Positions 7,728 through 18,210 of a stretch of DNA of 64,000 nt are shown here, in pieces. A model generated the notes under the pieces. That model was given only the letters and a program-made list of their open reading frames with translations, did no database searches and was not told the DNA's origin. Source of the DNA: Agrilactobacillus yilanensis (GTDB lineage: Bacteria; Bacillota; Bacilli; Lactobacillales; Lactobacillaceae); assembly GCF_003946725.1 (NCBI RefSeq), contig NZ_RHOY01000007.1, forward strand, positions 58,399 to 122,398. Direction: 5' to 3'. The position numbers and the translations under genes are program-made. Each line of letters opens with the position of its first letter. Position 1 is the stretch's first letter.

Positions 7728-10517
7728 TTATTTTTCTTCAAAACCTGCTTCAACAGCATCTTCGAAGTTCTCATGTAAAATACTTGCACAACGGCCGCAG
7801 ATATGTGGCAATTTAGCATCGGTACCTACATCTTCTTTTGTCATCCGGCAACGTTCACAAACTTCACCAGGCGCATGTGTAACTTTAATAGCTGCATCTT
7901 CGAAACTCAAGGCATCACTTGGTGCATCTGCTTTACTGTCCGCAATTGTCAACTTAGAAACAATTAGCAATTGTTTCACATTGTCGCTGATAACGTCCAA
8001 TAATGCCTTTGTTGGTTCGTTTGGATAAATTGTGACGTGCGCTTCTAAAGATTTACCAATAACTTTGGCATTCCGAGCTTCTTCTAAGGCTTTAAGCACT
8101 TCATCCCGTAAAGTCATAAAGTCTGTCCATTCTTCCAACAATGCGTCTTGATTGTCAAAAGTTTGTACTTCTGGCATTTCACTTAATTGTACAAAATCTT
8201 CAGGTTCTTTTAAATAACCCCAGATTTCTTCTGTTGTATGAGGCAAAATTGGTGTCAACAACTTAGTTAAGGCAACAGCTACATCATACATGACTTGTTG
8301 CATTTGACGGCGTTTCAAGCTCTTTTCAGCTTCAATATAAACAACGTCTTTGGCAAAATCCAAGTAAAATGCTGATAAATCGTTGGTCAAAAAGGCTGTA
8401 ATTGTTTTATAAACTGTCGCAAAATCGTAAGCATCATAGGCTTCTAAACAAGTTTTAATAACTTGATTTAACCGAACTTCTAGATAACGATCGGCTGCAG
8501 CTAAATCTTCATAAGCAATATGATCAGCCTTTGGATCAAAATCACTTGTGTTCGCCAACATGAAACGCATTGTATTCCGAATCTTCCGATAAGCTTCAGA
8601 AGTCTGCCGGAAAATATCCATTGAGACAGCTACGTCAGAGTTAGAATCTACCGAAGCAACCCATAATCTGATAATATCGGCACCCATTTGCTTAATCACA
8701 TCATTAGGGACAATGACATTCCCTAACGATTTACTCATCTTACGGCCTTTATTATCTAAAGTGAACCCTTGAGATAAGATTTGCCGATAAGGTGCTTGAC
8801 CTGTGACCGCTACTGAAGTGATCAAACTAGAGTTAAACCAGCCCCGATATTGGTCAGAACCTTCCAAGTATAGATCTGCCGGGAAGCTTAATTCAGGCCG
8901 TTGTTTCAAAACAGCTTGATGAGAAGAACCGGAGTCAAACCAGACGTCCATAATGTCATTTTCTTTTGTAAAAGCACCATTTGGACTGCCAGGATGCGTG
9001 AACCCTTCTGGCAATAAGTCTTTAGCTTCTCTTTGGAACCAAACATTAGAGCCGAATTCTTCAAATAAATCAGCAACATGTTTGATCGTTTCTGGTGTAA
9101 TAATGGCATCCCCGTTTTCAGCATAGAAAATTGGTAGTGGGACACCCCAAGCTCTTTGCCGAGAAATAACCCAGTCGCCACGATCTTTAATCATGTTATA
9201 AAGTCGTGTTTTACCCCAATAAGGTTTATAAGTGACACTTTCAACGGCAGCTAAGATCTTATCTCTAAAAGCATCTACCGAAGCAAACCATTGAGTCGTT
9301 GCCCGGAAAATAACAGGTTTTTTAGTCCGCCAGTCATGGGGATAACTATGGGTGAAGAAGCTAAGTTTTAACAAAGCGCCTTTTTCTTTTAAAAGATCGG
9401 TCACTTTCTTGTTAGCATCGTCATAAAACATGCCTTCAAAACCAGGGGCTTCATCCGTATAACGGCCTTGACCATCGATTGGTGAAAGTACAGGTAAATG
9501 ATATTTTTGACTGACAAAGAAGTCATCTGTCCCATGACCCGGTGCAGTATGGACTAAACCAGTACCTTCATCTAAAGTGACATGATTCCCTACGATCAAT
9601 AATGACGTGCGATCATAAAATGGGTGTTTTGCCGTCATGTACTCCAAGTCGCTACCTTTGAATGTCTTTAAGATTTTAACGTCTTGCCATTCTAATGTTT
9701 CTTTGACTTGATCCAACATACCTTCTGCAATGACATATTTCTTGCCATCAGCGTCAACTTGAACATAGTCAAATTTAGGATTGGCACAAATTGCTAAGTT
9801 AGAAGGTAATGTCCAAGGTGTCGTCGTCCAGATAATAAATGAGGTATCATCATCTAACAAATCTTTGCCATCCACGACTTTAAAAGCAACATAAATTGAA
9901 GGTGATTTTACATCCTTGTATTCAATTTCAGCTTCCGCCAAAGTTGATTCAGAAGATGGTGACCAGTAAACAGGTTTTTTACCTTTATAAATATAGCCTT
10001 CATTGGCCATTTTACCAAAAACCCGAATTTGTTCAGCTTCATATTCGTGCTGCAATGTAATATAAGGATGATCCCAATCACCAGAAACACCAAGCCGTTT
10101 AAAATCTTCACGTTGCTTGTCTACTTGAGATAAGGCATATTTGCGACATAATTCTCGATAATCTGCCATGCTCATTGACTTACGATCAACACCTTGTTTG
10201 GTCAATTCTTGTTCAATTGGCAAACCATGTGTATCCCAGCCAGGAACGTAAGGCGCTCTAAAACCGCTCATAGATTTAGAGCGGACAATAATATCCTTAC
10301 TAATTTTATTTAAAGCATGTCCCATGTGGATATTCCCGTTGGCGTAAGGGGGCCCATCATGAAGAATAAAGGTTGGCTTACCTTCATTTAATTTTTGTCG
10401 TTGTTCATAAAGCTTGTTTTCTTTCCAAATTGCTTGACGCTCTGGTTCTTTATTTGGCAAATTGCCTCGCATCGGAAACTTAGTTTTACCTAAGTTCAAA
10501 GTATCTTTAATACGCAT
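7728..10517 (-). CDS. ileS: Isoleucyl-tRNA synthetase
   Basis: Charges tRNA-Ile and edits valine. The class I synthetase core shows HMGH at residues 64-67 and KMSKS at about residue 600; the CP1 editing insert lies between them. The C-terminal zinc site CERC...CGRC is present, as in bacterial-type enzymes. The product is 929 residues when started at the ATG at 10517, which follows GAGGAGGC. Five extra upstream codons in the open frame are not needed. A T-box leader precedes it and a strong terminator follows, so it is controlled by uncharged tRNA-Ile, just downstream of divIVA as in many Firmicutes. Confidence 0.97.
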   Translation of the reverse strand: MRIKDTLNLGKTKFPMRGNLPNKEPERQAIWKENKLYEQRQKLNEGKPTFILHDGPPYANGNIHMGHALNKISKDIIVRSKSMSGFRAPYVPGWDTHGLPIEQELTKQGVDRKSMSMADYRELCRKYALSQVDKQREDFKRLGVSGDWDHPYITLQHEYEAEQIRVFGKMANEGYIYKGKKPVYWSPSSESTLAEAEIEYKDVKSPSIYVAFKVVDGKDLLDDDTSFIIWTTTPWTLPSNLAICANPKFDYVQVDADGKKYVIAEGMLDQVKETLEWQDVKILKTFKGSDLEYMTAKHPFYDRTSLLIVGNHVTLDEGTGLVHTAPGHGTDDFFVSQKYHLPVLSPIDGQGRYTDEAPGFEGMFYDDANKKVTDLLKEKGALLKLSFFTHSYPHDWRTKKPVIFRATTQWFASVDAFRDKILAAVESVTYKPYWGKTRLYNMIKDRGDWVISRQRAWGVPLPIFYAENGDAIITPETIKHVADLFEEFGSNVWFQREAKDLLPEGFTHPGSPNGAFTKENDIMDVWFDSGSSHQAVLKQRPELSFPADLYLEGSDQYRGWFNSSLITSVAVTGQAPYRQILSQGFTLDNKGRKMSKSLGNVIVPNDVIKQMGADIIRLWVASVDSNSDVAVSMDIFRQTSEAYRKIRNTMRFMLANTSDFDPKADHIAYEDLAAADRYLEVRLNQVIKTCLEAYDAYDFATVYKTITAFLTNDLSAFYLDFAKDVVYIEAEKSLKRRQMQQVMYDVAVALTKLLTPILPHTTEEIWGYLKEPEDFVQLSEMPEVQTFDNQDALLEEWTDFMTLRDEVLKALEEARNAKVIGKSLEAHVTIYPNEPTKALLDVISDNVKQLLIVSKLTIADSKADAPSDALSFEDAAIKVTHAPGEVCERCRMTKEDVGTDAKLPHICGRCASILHENFEDAVEAGFEEK

Positions 10518-10539
10518 GTGACGCCTCCTCAATAAGTTA

Positions 10540-10770
10540 TAGGCTTTAAAACCACAAAAAAAGACCTAGCCGCTTAGGACGAGATCTTCGTGGTACCACC
10601 TAAATTTTAGAAAATAATTTTTCCCTTTAGCATAGTTTAACGGCTATGACCCGTTTGATTTTACTATGATTTCAAATCAAAAGCAGACTTTTTTGAAGCT
10701 GATATGCAAAAGTAAAGGTTCCTTTTCGGTCTCTCACCATTCACCGAATCGCTGCAAAGTCTTTACTAAT
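10540..10770 (-). promoter_or_regulatory. T-box leader of ileS (Ile)
   Basis: Minus strand: Stem I starts with AGACTTTG (about 10763-10756) and closes with AAAGTCT near 10688. Its 3' side contains ATATC, giving an Ile ATC specifier candidate near 10700. The conserved antiterminator bulge reads GGTGGTACCACG (about 10607-10596), followed by the competing terminator (CCTA/TAGG core, then T7). It begins about 17 bases after the divIVA stop, so its promoter must lie in divIVA or further upstream. Confidence 0.88.
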
Positions 10771-10780
10771 CATGTGATCT

Positions 10781-11776
10781 TCAATTGCCTTTTGGCTTAT
10801 TGTTATTCATTGTACCACTTGTTGCGTCATCTGGGAAGATGATCGTCGGTCGATTTTGATCTGGTTTTTGTTCAAAATAATCTGAATCCAGTTGTGCCTG
10901 TTGTGGCAAATTCATTTGCGTATGACTATTATCACCAGGATTAATTTTAGGATCGGCGGTCTGTGCCTTTGCCTTAAGCTCATCCGGTGTTATTGCTTGC
11001 CCTTGGGCGTCATTAGCAGCGGTAGTGTCATCAAACTGATAGGCGGTTTGATGTGGCGCATAAGGTTGCTGTGGCCCGTTATTAGGCTCAGAATTGCCAG
11101 GCATTTCATTTTGTGCCTGATCAAAAGTTGTATAAGGATTATCATCGGCATCATTAAAACTATAGTCTTGCGCCAAATTATCGTTGCTGTAGTTATTATA
11201 TTGATTGCGATCATAATCATTTTGTGGATTACGATTATAATTTAATTGTTGGTTAATTTGACTGTTATTGGCAATTTGATCGTCATTTAACAGTTCATTC
11301 CATTCCGGACTTTTTACAATCTCTAGTTGAGATTCCAACATAACTTGCAGTCGCTGCCGGAAAATCCGAGTTTGTTTCTTCAAATCGTCTGTTTCAACCG
11401 TAATTTGCCGGGCTTTTTCAGAAGCATCTTGCAAAATCTGATTGGATTTGTCAGTAGATTCATTCAATAATTGCCGCGCTTGTTTCTCCGCGTCATCTTG
11501 AATGATCTCAGACTCTCTTTGCGCATTAACTTTCACTTTATCTGCAGCATCTTGGGCTACAATGATTGATTGATTTAATGCGTCTTTTAAGTCTGTAAAA
11601 TAAGCGACCTTTTCTTGATTATCTTTTAAAGCCCGCTCTAAATCCTCATTACGGCGAATTAATGCTTCATAGTCTTTAATAATTTGATCTAAAAAATCGT
11701 TGACTTGATCTTGATCATAACCCCTAAAACGGACGTTAAACTCCTTATTGTGAATATCTAACGATGTTAAAGCCAT
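10781..11776 (-). CDS. divIVA: Septum/pole organiser DivIVA
   Basis: A coiled-coil protein that recognises negatively curved membrane and organises division sites and poles. The N-terminal lipid-binding motif MALTSLDIHNKEF...RFRGYDQDQVNDFLD is canonical, and the coiled coil spans about residues 30-165. The last ~150 residues are unusually rich in Asn, Gln, Asp and Tyr and look disordered, making the protein 331 residues, longer than typical DivIVA. The ATG at 11776 follows GGAGG with an eight-base spacer. It ends the dcw cluster, downstream of ylmH, and touches the ileS T-box. Confidence 0.94.
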   Translation of the reverse strand: MALTSLDIHNKEFNVRFRGYDQDQVNDFLDQIIKDYEALIRRNEDLERALKDNQEKVAYFTDLKDALNQSIIVAQDAADKVKVNAQRESEIIQDDAEKQARQLLNESTDKSNQILQDASEKARQITVETDDLKKQTRIFRQRLQVMLESQLEIVKSPEWNELLNDDQIANNSQINQQLNYNRNPQNDYDRNQYNNYSNDNLAQDYSFNDADDNPYTTFDQAQNEMPGNSEPNNGPQQPYAPHQTAYQFDDTTAANDAQGQAITPDELKAKAQTADPKINPGDNSHTQMNLPQQAQLDSDYFEQKPDQNRPTIIFPDDATSGTMNNNKPKGN

Positions 11777-11804
11777 AATTCTAGCCTCCAAAAGTTTCCA
11801 AATA

Positions 11805-12584
11805 TTACTTGCGCAATGTTCTAGTTTCTAAGCGAATTTTCCCTTTGCGAGTTTCGCCTTGGTTTTCTAAAATTTGGACTCTGCCAAAATGTCGTACAGA
11901 AATCATGTCCAATGAACGTACTTCAAAATCAGGTTTTTGAACGATCTGCCAATTTACTTTTACTTGGTTCGCTTCAATAATCTGTTTTGCCCGTTGTCGT
12001 GAAACCTTAAACACGTCAGAAACCAAGGTATCCAATCGATACGAAGCAACTGTTAAACTTTCAGCTACCCATTCAACAACCGGTTGAATAATATTTGGAA
12101 AATCAATTGCTTCCAAGCGAACTTTAATCCGGCCTATATGATCAATTTGGGCCAACACAAAATCTAAAATTTTGGTGTCTACAAAGAACTGCCAAACCGT
12201 GCCATCTGTAATGATATCTCCGAAAACATCCCGATCGATTCCCTGGTTAACCAAAGTCCCTAAAATAGTCCCATGTTTTAATTCAGCAAATTTTTCAGGA
12301 TATTTAATCAAGATTGGTGTCATGTTAAAATCACTTGTTTGCGGTTCAAAATAGTCTGGTGCAATAATTAGACGTTGTTTTTCTGCAGCTGGATAGCCGC
12401 CGAATTGATGAATGCTGACTTCATCACTGTGCATCAAGGCATTAACAATGTAAATTTGTCTTGGGTCCAAGAACTCCGTCAATATAGGCCGATATTCTGT
12501 TAAAGCGGTATTGATCAGCTCGGTCATCCGATCAATAAAAGGTGCTTCATCTTTACGAAAATGCTGATATATTCCAGAGTCCAT
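11805..12584 (-). CDS. ylmH: YlmH family S4-domain RNA-binding protein
   Basis: A protein of about 259 residues whose C-terminal S4 domain (about 180-245) carries the RNA-binding pattern with SRQRAKQIIEANQVKVN. The YlmH family binds ribosome-associated RNA; a role in rescue of stalled ribosomes has been reported in Bacillus, and older work linked it to division. The ATG at 12584 lies five bases after GGAGG; a TTG four codons earlier overlaps that site and is unlikely. It lies between yggT and divIVA in the conserved order sepF-yggT-ylmH-divIVA. Confidence 0.92.
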   Translation of the reverse strand: MDSGIYQHFRKDEAPFIDRMTELINTALTEYRPILTEFLDPRQIYIVNALMHSDEVSIHQFGGYPAAEKQRLIIAPDYFEPQTSDFNMTPILIKYPEKFAELKHGTILGTLVNQGIDRDVFGDIITDGTVWQFFVDTKILDFVLAQIDHIGRIKVRLEAIDFPNIIQPVVEWVAESLTVASYRLDTLVSDVFKVSRQRAKQIIEANQVKVNWQIVQKPDFEVRSLDMISVRHFGRVQILENQGETRKGKIRLETRTLRK

Positions 12585-12606
12585 GTGCCCCTCCAAATAA
12601 AAATTC

Positions 12607-12882
12607 CTAAATAAATATATTTACAAACATTAATAAGCCTCTTTCGACGAACTGCAATGCGATAATCGCAACAATTGGCGAAAAGCTAATCCCCATAATT
12701 GGTGGAATAATGCGATCAAATACGCCTAAATAAGGCCCGACAATTCTATTAAGTAAGGCTGCAAATTTAGTGTTATACGCATTTGGAATCCAAGAAAGCA
12801 AGGTATAAATAATAATCAACCAAGTAAACGCATCAAAAGCAAAGCGAATACCTATAAATAAAAAGTAAAGAAAAGATTGCAA
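12607..12882 (-). CDS. yggT: YggT family membrane protein (YlmG)
   Basis: A 91-residue integral membrane protein with two hydrophobic segments (about 3-27 and 62-88). The YggT signature region SWIPNAY...LNRIVGPYLGVFDRIIPP lies between them, with a typical Pro-rich turn. Relatives affect nucleoid and division organisation in plastids and bacteria, but the molecular role is unclear. The start is TTG, preceded by GAGGTG. It is placed directly between sepF and ylmH. Confidence 0.9.
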   Translation of the reverse strand: MQSFLYFLFIGIRFAFDAFTWLIIIYTLLSWIPNAYNTKFAALLNRIVGPYLGVFDRIIPPIMGISFSPIVAIIALQFVERGLLMFVNIFI

Positions 12883-12908
12883 CGTGTCACCTCATCATTG
12901 ATTTTGGT

Positions 12909-13370
12909 CTAGTTAATTTTCTTATCACGAATAATGTCACTGATATTACCGTCAATTTCAAATTTAGACGGTGTACATAAAAAGATACAGTCACCAACAC
13001 GTTGAATTTCGCCTTTAATTGCAAAGATTGTCCCAGTTAAAAAGTCAATGATACGCTTAGCCTGCTTTTCGTCAATTCTTGTAAAATTAACAATTACAGC
13101 GCGACCATTTAACAAATGCGTGCCAACTTCTTTGGCGTCAGAATAAACTCTTGGTTCGAATAAAACAATTTTGCTTGTCTGATTATTCTTGACTTGATTC
13201 ATTGAAACGACATTCGTATTTTCAACAGGTGCTTTTTGGCGCATTTCAGAGCGTTCCCGGGCAGTACTTTCTTGTACGGGTGCTTGTTGTTGTGCTGGTT
13301 CATTATTGATATCTTCATTAAAATCTTCATCGCTCATGCCGAAAAAGCGGCTAATTTTTTCAAATCCCAC
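12909..13370 (-). CDS. sepF: Cell division protein SepF
   Basis: A membrane-binding FtsZ partner that bundles filaments into rings and arcs. The 153-residue product has an N-terminal amphipathic anchor (GFEKISRFFGM), a Gln/Glu-rich linker (about 15-65) and the globular SepF domain (about 68-150) with EPRVYSDAKEVGTHL and the C-terminal beta region. The start is GTG with GGAGG seven bases upstream. It follows ftsZ directly. Confidence 0.95.
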   Translation of the reverse strand: MGFEKISRFFGMSDEDFNEDINNEPAQQQAPVQESTARERSEMRQKAPVENTNVVSMNQVKNNQTSKIVLFEPRVYSDAKEVGTHLLNGRAVIVNFTRIDEKQAKRIIDFLTGTIFAIKGEIQRVGDCIFLCTPSKFEIDGNISDIIRDKKIN

Positions 13371-13401
13371 AATCTGACCTCCAATACACTAAGCAAATAA
13401 A

Positions 13402-14697
13402 TTATTTATGACGTCTCTTGAAAAATGGTGGCGTGCTATCACTTTCATCTCCAGAATCACTTCTAGGTTCGTCAGCCCGTTGAAAAATATCAAAGCTCTT
13501 TTTTTCAACATTGTTAAAATCTTGATTTGCGGTATTTGTCCGTTTATTTTGTGGTTCTTGTCGAACATCCCAGCCAACGAATGGATCATTGTCTGGTTTT
13601 TGATTCGCAGCATTCGGGTCATTATTCGTTGAATTGGCCCCATTTGGTGCGATATTAGGTTTTGGTGTCGCTACTTTTTTAGTTTGAAAAGTAGCGGGAT
13701 TAGGCTTTGACATATTGGTATTTGCTTTAAAAGATTCATTTTGATCTTCAATTCCGGTAGCGATCACGGTAACAACCACTTCATCGCCTAAATTCTCATT
13801 AATCAAAACCCCAAAGATGATGTTTACTTCACTCGTTGCAGCTTGTGCCACAATGCCTGAAGCATCTTGCGCTTCATATAAGGAGAAGTCCGGGCCGCCG
13901 GTAATATTTAACAGTACTTGTTTTGCACCATCAATTGAAGCTTCCAATAATGGTGAAGAAATTGCCTTTTTAGTGGCTTCTGTTGTCCGGTTTTCGCCAG
14001 TTGCTGAGCCGATGCCCATCAATGCAGAACCTTGATCTTCCATGACCGTTTTAACATCGGCAAAGTCCAAGTTGACGTAGCCTGGTGCTGTAATTAGATC
14101 AGAGATACCTTGAACCCCTTGCCGTAAAATGTTATCTGCCGCATGGAAAGCTTCCAACATCGGCGTCTTTTTATCGACGGTTTCCAATAAACGGTTATTA
14201 GCAATTACAACTAATGTATCCACGTGTTCCTTTAATTGCGCAATGCCTTCAGCCGCATTACGACCGCGTTTAGGCCCTTCAAAACTAAAAGGTCGCGTTA
14301 CAACGCCTACCGTTAAAGCGCCTAGATCTTTAGCCGCTTTGGCTACAACCGGTGCTGCACCAGTCCCGGTACCACCGCCCATACCAGCTGTTACAAAAAC
14401 CATATCTGCATCTTTAAGTGATTCTTGGATCGCTTCGTCACTTTCCTGAGCGGCTTTTTCACCGATTTCAGGATTTGAACCTGCGCCTAAACCACGGGTA
14501 AGTTTTGGGCCTAATTGAATTTTAGTTTCAGCTTTTGAACTTTCTAAAGCTTGAACATCTGTATTTGCAACGATGAATTCAACGCCTTGGACGCCTTCAT
14601 CAATCATGCGATTAACAGCATTGCCACCAGCACCGCCAACACCAATAACTTTGATGATTGCGCCAGTATCTTGCTGTGAATCTAGTGAGAATTCCAT
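13402..14697 (-). CDS. ftsZ: Cell division GTPase FtsZ
   Basis: The tubulin-like GTPase that forms the Z ring. The N-terminal [17 protein letters not shown] nucleotide motif and the tubulin signature GGGTGTG (about residues 108-114) are intact, as is the T7-loop region NLDFADV. A linker of about 100 residues rich in Asn and Pro precedes the C-terminal peptide [10 protein letters not shown], which binds FtsA and SepF. The 431-residue length is normal. It is transcribed with ftsA just upstream. Confidence 0.98.
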   Translation of the reverse strand: MEFSLDSQQDTGAIIKVIGVGGAGGNAVNRMIDEGVQGVEFIVANTDVQALESSKAETKIQLGPKLTRGLGAGSNPEIGEKAAQESDEAIQESLKDADMVFVTAGMGGGTGTGAAPVVAKAAKDLGALTVGVVTRPFSFEGPKRGRNAAEGIAQLKEHVDTLVVIANNRLLETVDKKTPMLEAFHAADNILRQGVQGISDLITAPGYVNLDFADVKTVMEDQGSALMGIGSATGENRTTEATKKAISSPLLEASIDGAKQVLLNITGGPDFSLYEAQDASGIVAQAATSEVNIIFGVLINENLGDEVVVTVIATGIEDQNESFKANTNMSKPNPATFQTKKVATPKPNIAPNGANSTNNDPNAANQKPDNDPFVGWDVRQEPQNKRTNTANQDFNNVEKKSFDIFQRADEPRSDSGDESDSTPPFFKRRHK

Positions 14698-14732
14698 AGA
14701 ATTTCCTCCTACAATAATTGGGTATCGTATTT

Positions 14733-16118
14733 TTATTCAAAGAAGTTATTTAAGAAACTTCGAATACTTTCACCGCGTTTTTTCTTTTCCTTTTTAGGTT
14801 TTGCTGTCGCGTCAGCATTTTGTTGTGTTGCGGTTTCATTTGGTGTTAAATCATCTTTCATCGTATGATCTGCAGGTTTTGCTTTTTTGACAGTTTGATT
14901 TGTGGCCGTAGTGGTTGTCTGCGTCGTTCTTGTGCTGCTGACATAATCTGCGGTGGCACTTGAAATTGGTGTATGCACCAAACGGTCTACCTCAGATAAC
15001 CTAGAAACATAAGTCACTAAGCCAAAAGCCTGGGCAAAAGACGGATGTCTTAATCCCATTTGATCTGGAATATACAATTTCACACTGCGATCATACATTT
15101 CTGCCACTAAATCTGCAATACCCGGTAAAGCCGTCACACCGCCAGTAATCACAATCCCACCGGGCAGATCGAAAGCTTTAACACGATCTAAGGCTGTCCC
15201 TAGCCGGGTCAAAATCTGTTCTGCTCTAGCTTCGATAATTTCAGATAAATAATGCTCGCTGACTAAAACAGCATCTGTTTGGCCGACGGTTTCTACTGGA
15301 AATTCTTCAGTTTCTGAGGTGACGTCTGTATTCGCATTACCATAATCACGCTTTAATTTTTCAGCATTGCCAAAAGAAGTATTCAAAACGACTGAAATAT
15401 CTTTTGTAATATATTCGCCGCCCTCTTGGTCAACTTGTGTAAATTTTAATTTATGATCATGAATGACTGCTGCAGTACTCTGACCGCCGCCTAAATCAAT
15501 TAGGATCGTTCCAAAATCTTGCTCACCATCTGTCAAGGCAACTTTGCCTAACGCTAATGGTTCTACAATCAGACTCTTTAAATTTAAACCAGCTTTTGCA
15601 ATACTTTTTTTAATATTATGAATGACGGTTTTTGGTGATGTAAACACAATCCCGTGCATTTCTAGGCGAACGCCGATCATACCCCTTGGATCTTTGATGC
15701 CATCGAAGCCATCAACTATAAATTCATCCGGAACAAGGTCAATTATTTCTCTTTCCGGTGGCAAGTTACGAATCAATGCCGCCGCTGCAACATTACGCAC
15801 GTCTTGATCGGTAATCTCTTTAGATTCGTCACTCACAGCAATCATGCCTTGACATGGCTCGATACTAAGCATGTTGGCAGGGATTCCAGCATAAACATCA
15901 GAAATACTAACATTCGCCTTTTGCTCTGCTTGATGAACGGCATTTTGTATAGCCGCTGCAACCTGGTCTATATCCACCACAACACCGCGGTTCATACCTT
16001 TTGAACGATCGCTCCCGACACCTATTATATTTAATTGACCTTGAACAGATTCAGCAATAATAACTTTTATAGATGTGGTCCCAATATCTAACCCAACATA
16101 TATTCCTGAATTGTCCAT
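14733..16118 (-). CDS. ftsA: Cell division protein FtsA
   Basis: An actin-like ATPase tethering FtsZ to the membrane. It begins with the phosphate-binding DIGTTSIKV (about residues 10-18), has the second phosphate loop DLGGGQS near residue 210 and the adenosine motif [10 protein letters not shown]. Residues 385-445 form a Thr/Lys-rich linker, and the C-terminal amphipathic anchor is [13 protein letters not shown]. The length is 461 residues, with a longer linker than Bacillus FtsA. About 100 bases separate it from divIB. Confidence 0.96.
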   Translation of the reverse strand: MDNSGIYVGLDIGTTSIKVIIAESVQGQLNIIGVGSDRSKGMNRGVVVDIDQVAAAIQNAVHQAEQKANVSISDVYAGIPANMLSIEPCQGMIAVSDESKEITDQDVRNVAAAALIRNLPPEREIIDLVPDEFIVDGFDGIKDPRGMIGVRLEMHGIVFTSPKTVIHNIKKSIAKAGLNLKSLIVEPLALGKVALTDGEQDFGTILIDLGGGQSTAAVIHDHKLKFTQVDQEGGEYITKDISVVLNTSFGNAEKLKRDYGNANTDVTSETEEFPVETVGQTDAVLVSEHYLSEIIEARAEQILTRLGTALDRVKAFDLPGGIVITGGVTALPGIADLVAEMYDRSVKLYIPDQMGLRHPSFAQAFGLVTYVSRLSEVDRLVHTPISSATADYVSSTRTTQTTTTATNQTVKKAKPADHTMKDDLTPNETATQQNADATAKPKKEKKKRGESIRSFLNNFFE

Positions 16119-16219
16119 TGAAATGGAACCCCCTTACAAACGATTTACGTAAACTTATTAATATTTTAACCATAACACACTCATAAATTCTACCATATGG
16201 CAAAACCTTTAAAAAAGCC

Positions 16220-17092
16220 TTACTTTTTAGTGTCTTTACTAAATGGATAAGCAAACACACCAACTTCGATATCAATAACACCTTTTTGCTTTAATGCTTT
16301 TGCATAAATCGGATAATTCGGTAATTTCTTTTGTATTGTTCGTAAATCTGCAATAACTTCATTTTCATCATTCATATAAATCCGTACTTGATAGGGGTTA
16401 ATTTTTGAATGAGTTAAATGAATCTCCGAAATATCATTTTGAATACTTAATGGTAAATTTTTAAATGTTTTAATTAAGAAATTTAATTTTTTACCTTCCG
16501 TAAAACCTTCTAAAACCGGCAAATTACCCACCGGCTTGGCTACGACATCTTTTAAGATCGTACCATTGCTTAAAACACTGTAATAATGATTTTTTTTATT
16601 CAAGTAACCAATTTGACGATACTCTGTGACGTTAAACGTCAACTGATTAAAATTTGAAATATTTAATTCAGCCGTTTTTAGACCTGGCACACCAGCTAAA
16701 ATTGCAGCTGAAATCTTCTTTTTCTGACGTAATAATTTTAAAATATGATCATTTTTTTGAACACCACTGTGGTCAATAATCGTTTGATCCGCAATGACCT
16801 CGGTCCCTTGAACGCTGACATTGCCCACTTTGCTAATCGGTGAAACATAATACGCCACAAAGATTAATAAAAGGCACAGTGGCACTAAAACAATGATTAA
16901 ATTCCGTTTTAAATGCCGCTTCCGGGTAGCTTTTAACTTTGGCAGCACTTCGCCTACAGGCCGCGCTGGACGAATAGTTTCAGAGGCTTGATCTTTTTTG
17001 TCAAGATAACGTCGCCAAGGCTTGATAATTTCAGTTGGTTCTTTTTGAACTTGTTTTTGCGCTCGCGCCTGCTTCTTTCGAAAAAAGGCCAT
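16220..17092 (-). CDS. divIB: Divisome protein DivIB (FtsQ)
   Basis: A bitopic membrane protein that regulates septal peptidoglycan synthesis with FtsL. It has a basic cytoplasmic N terminus (1-75), a single membrane segment LIIVLVPLCLLLIFVAYYV (about 76-96), then a POTRA-like region beginning ISKVGNVSVQGTEV and the FtsQ/DivIB domain. The ATG at 17092 has AGGTGG upstream; the GTG four codons earlier lies inside that site. The product is about 290 residues. It follows murG with a 12-base gap. Confidence 0.93.
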   Translation of the reverse strand: MAFFRKKQARAQKQVQKEPTEIIKPWRRYLDKKDQASETIRPARPVGEVLPKLKATRKRHLKRNLIIVLVPLCLLLIFVAYYVSPISKVGNVSVQGTEVIADQTIIDHSGVQKNDHILKLLRQKKKISAAILAGVPGLKTAELNISNFNQLTFNVTEYRQIGYLNKKNHYYSVLSNGTILKDVVAKPVGNLPVLEGFTEGKKLNFLIKTFKNLPLSIQNDISEIHLTHSKINPYQVRIYMNDENEVIADLRTIQKKLPNYPIYAKALKQKGVIDIEVGVFAYPFSKDTKK

Positions 17093-17104
17093 AAAACTTT
17101 CCAC

Positions 17105-18208
17105 CTACTTCTTATGCACTAATTCCTGCATGACTTTGATTAAATCATCAGCCGCTTTAGGTGTGCCCAGCTTCTTAGAAGCCGCCGCCATACTCCTGCG
17201 TAAAACAGCATCTTGCATTAACGTATCTGCATTTCGTAACAAACTGCGTTGACTAAGCTGATCTTCACGCAACATTAAAGCGGCGCCGGCACGCACGAGA
17301 CTTTCTGCATTCTTTGTCTGATGATCGTGGGTAACATAAGGGCTGGGAATCAAAATGGCTGGTAACCCTAATGCCGTAATCTCCGCAATACTCGTAGCCC
17401 CAGCTCGGCCAACGATCCCGGTAATATCCACTAACAAGCTAGGCATATCTGTAATATAAGGCACGACTGCAATATTTTTGCTATGCCGTTTTTTCAACTG
17501 CTGCGCAATTTTGTCGTAGTGCACTTGTCCAGTGACAAATAACACCTGATAAGCCCGCTGACTTAATTCGCCATAAGCCGCTACAAAAGCTTGATTAATC
17601 GCCTCTGCCCCTCGACTGCCGCCAAAAATCAGCAACGTCGGTACAGCTGGGTCTAAGTGATAACTTTCCAAGCGTTGATTGCTTTGAATGCCTGCTACTT
17701 GCTGCGCTCTAGGATTCCCCGTTAAAACAATCTTTTTCTTTTCTGGAAACTCTTTAGCTGCATCTGGGAAAGAAATTGCGATTTTATCCACAAAACGTGC
17801 TAGAAATTTATTAGTCACCCCGGCGATGGAATTTTGTTCGTGAATAATCGTCGGTACCTTCATGCGCGCTGCGGCATAAAGGACTGAGCTGGAAACATAC
17901 CCGCCGGTGCCCACAACGATATCAGGTTTAAACTGGCGAATCAAGTCTTTTGAACGTTTAATACTTTGGATAAAAAGTGAAACGGTTTTAAAGTTCGTTA
18001 AGTTTAAAGAACGTTTAAAGCCTTGAATTTTAATCGCCTCAAATTTGAGCCCTTGTTCAGGTACAATTCGGCTTTCAAGACCTTTATGGGTGCCCACGTA
18101 TAAAATATCATCTTTCGTTGCAATATTTTGGTCAATTAGTTGCTGAATTAAGGCTAGTGCTGGGTAAATATGACCACCAGTCCCACCGCCTGAAATAATT
18201 ACTCGCAT
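17105..18208 (-). CDS. murG: UDP-GlcNAc:undecaprenyl-PP-MurNAc-pentapeptide GlcNAc transferase
   Basis: Forms lipid II from lipid I on the inner membrane face. It is a GT-B fold enzyme with N-terminal [23 protein letters not shown] (about residues 125-133), and the C-terminal donor site [10 protein letters not shown] plus [24 protein letters not shown]. The 367-residue length is normal. It starts two bases after the murD stop and is certainly co-transcribed. Confidence 0.98.
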   Translation of the reverse strand: MRVIISGGGTGGHIYPALALIQQLIDQNIATKDDILYVGTHKGLESRIVPEQGLKFEAIKIQGFKRSLNLTNFKTVSLFIQSIKRSKDLIRQFKPDIVVGTGGYVSSSVLYAAARMKVPTIIHEQNSIAGVTNKFLARFVDKIAISFPDAAKEFPEKKKIVLTGNPRAQQVAGIQSNQRLESYHLDPAVPTLLIFGGSRGAEAINQAFVAAYGELSQRAYQVLFVTGQVHYDKIAQQLKKRHSKNIAVVPYITDMPSLLVDITGIVGRAGATSIAEITALGLPAILIPSPYVTHDHQTKNAESLVRAGAALMLREDQLSQRSLLRNADTLMQDAVLRRSMAAASKKLGTPKAADDLIKVMQELVHKK

Positions 18209-18210
18209 GC

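Noticed and set aside
13402..14449. Several long open frames opposite ftsZ and elsewhere on antisense strands
   Set aside because: They mirror the codon structure of well-identified genes, lack ribosome-binding sites and resemble no protein family.
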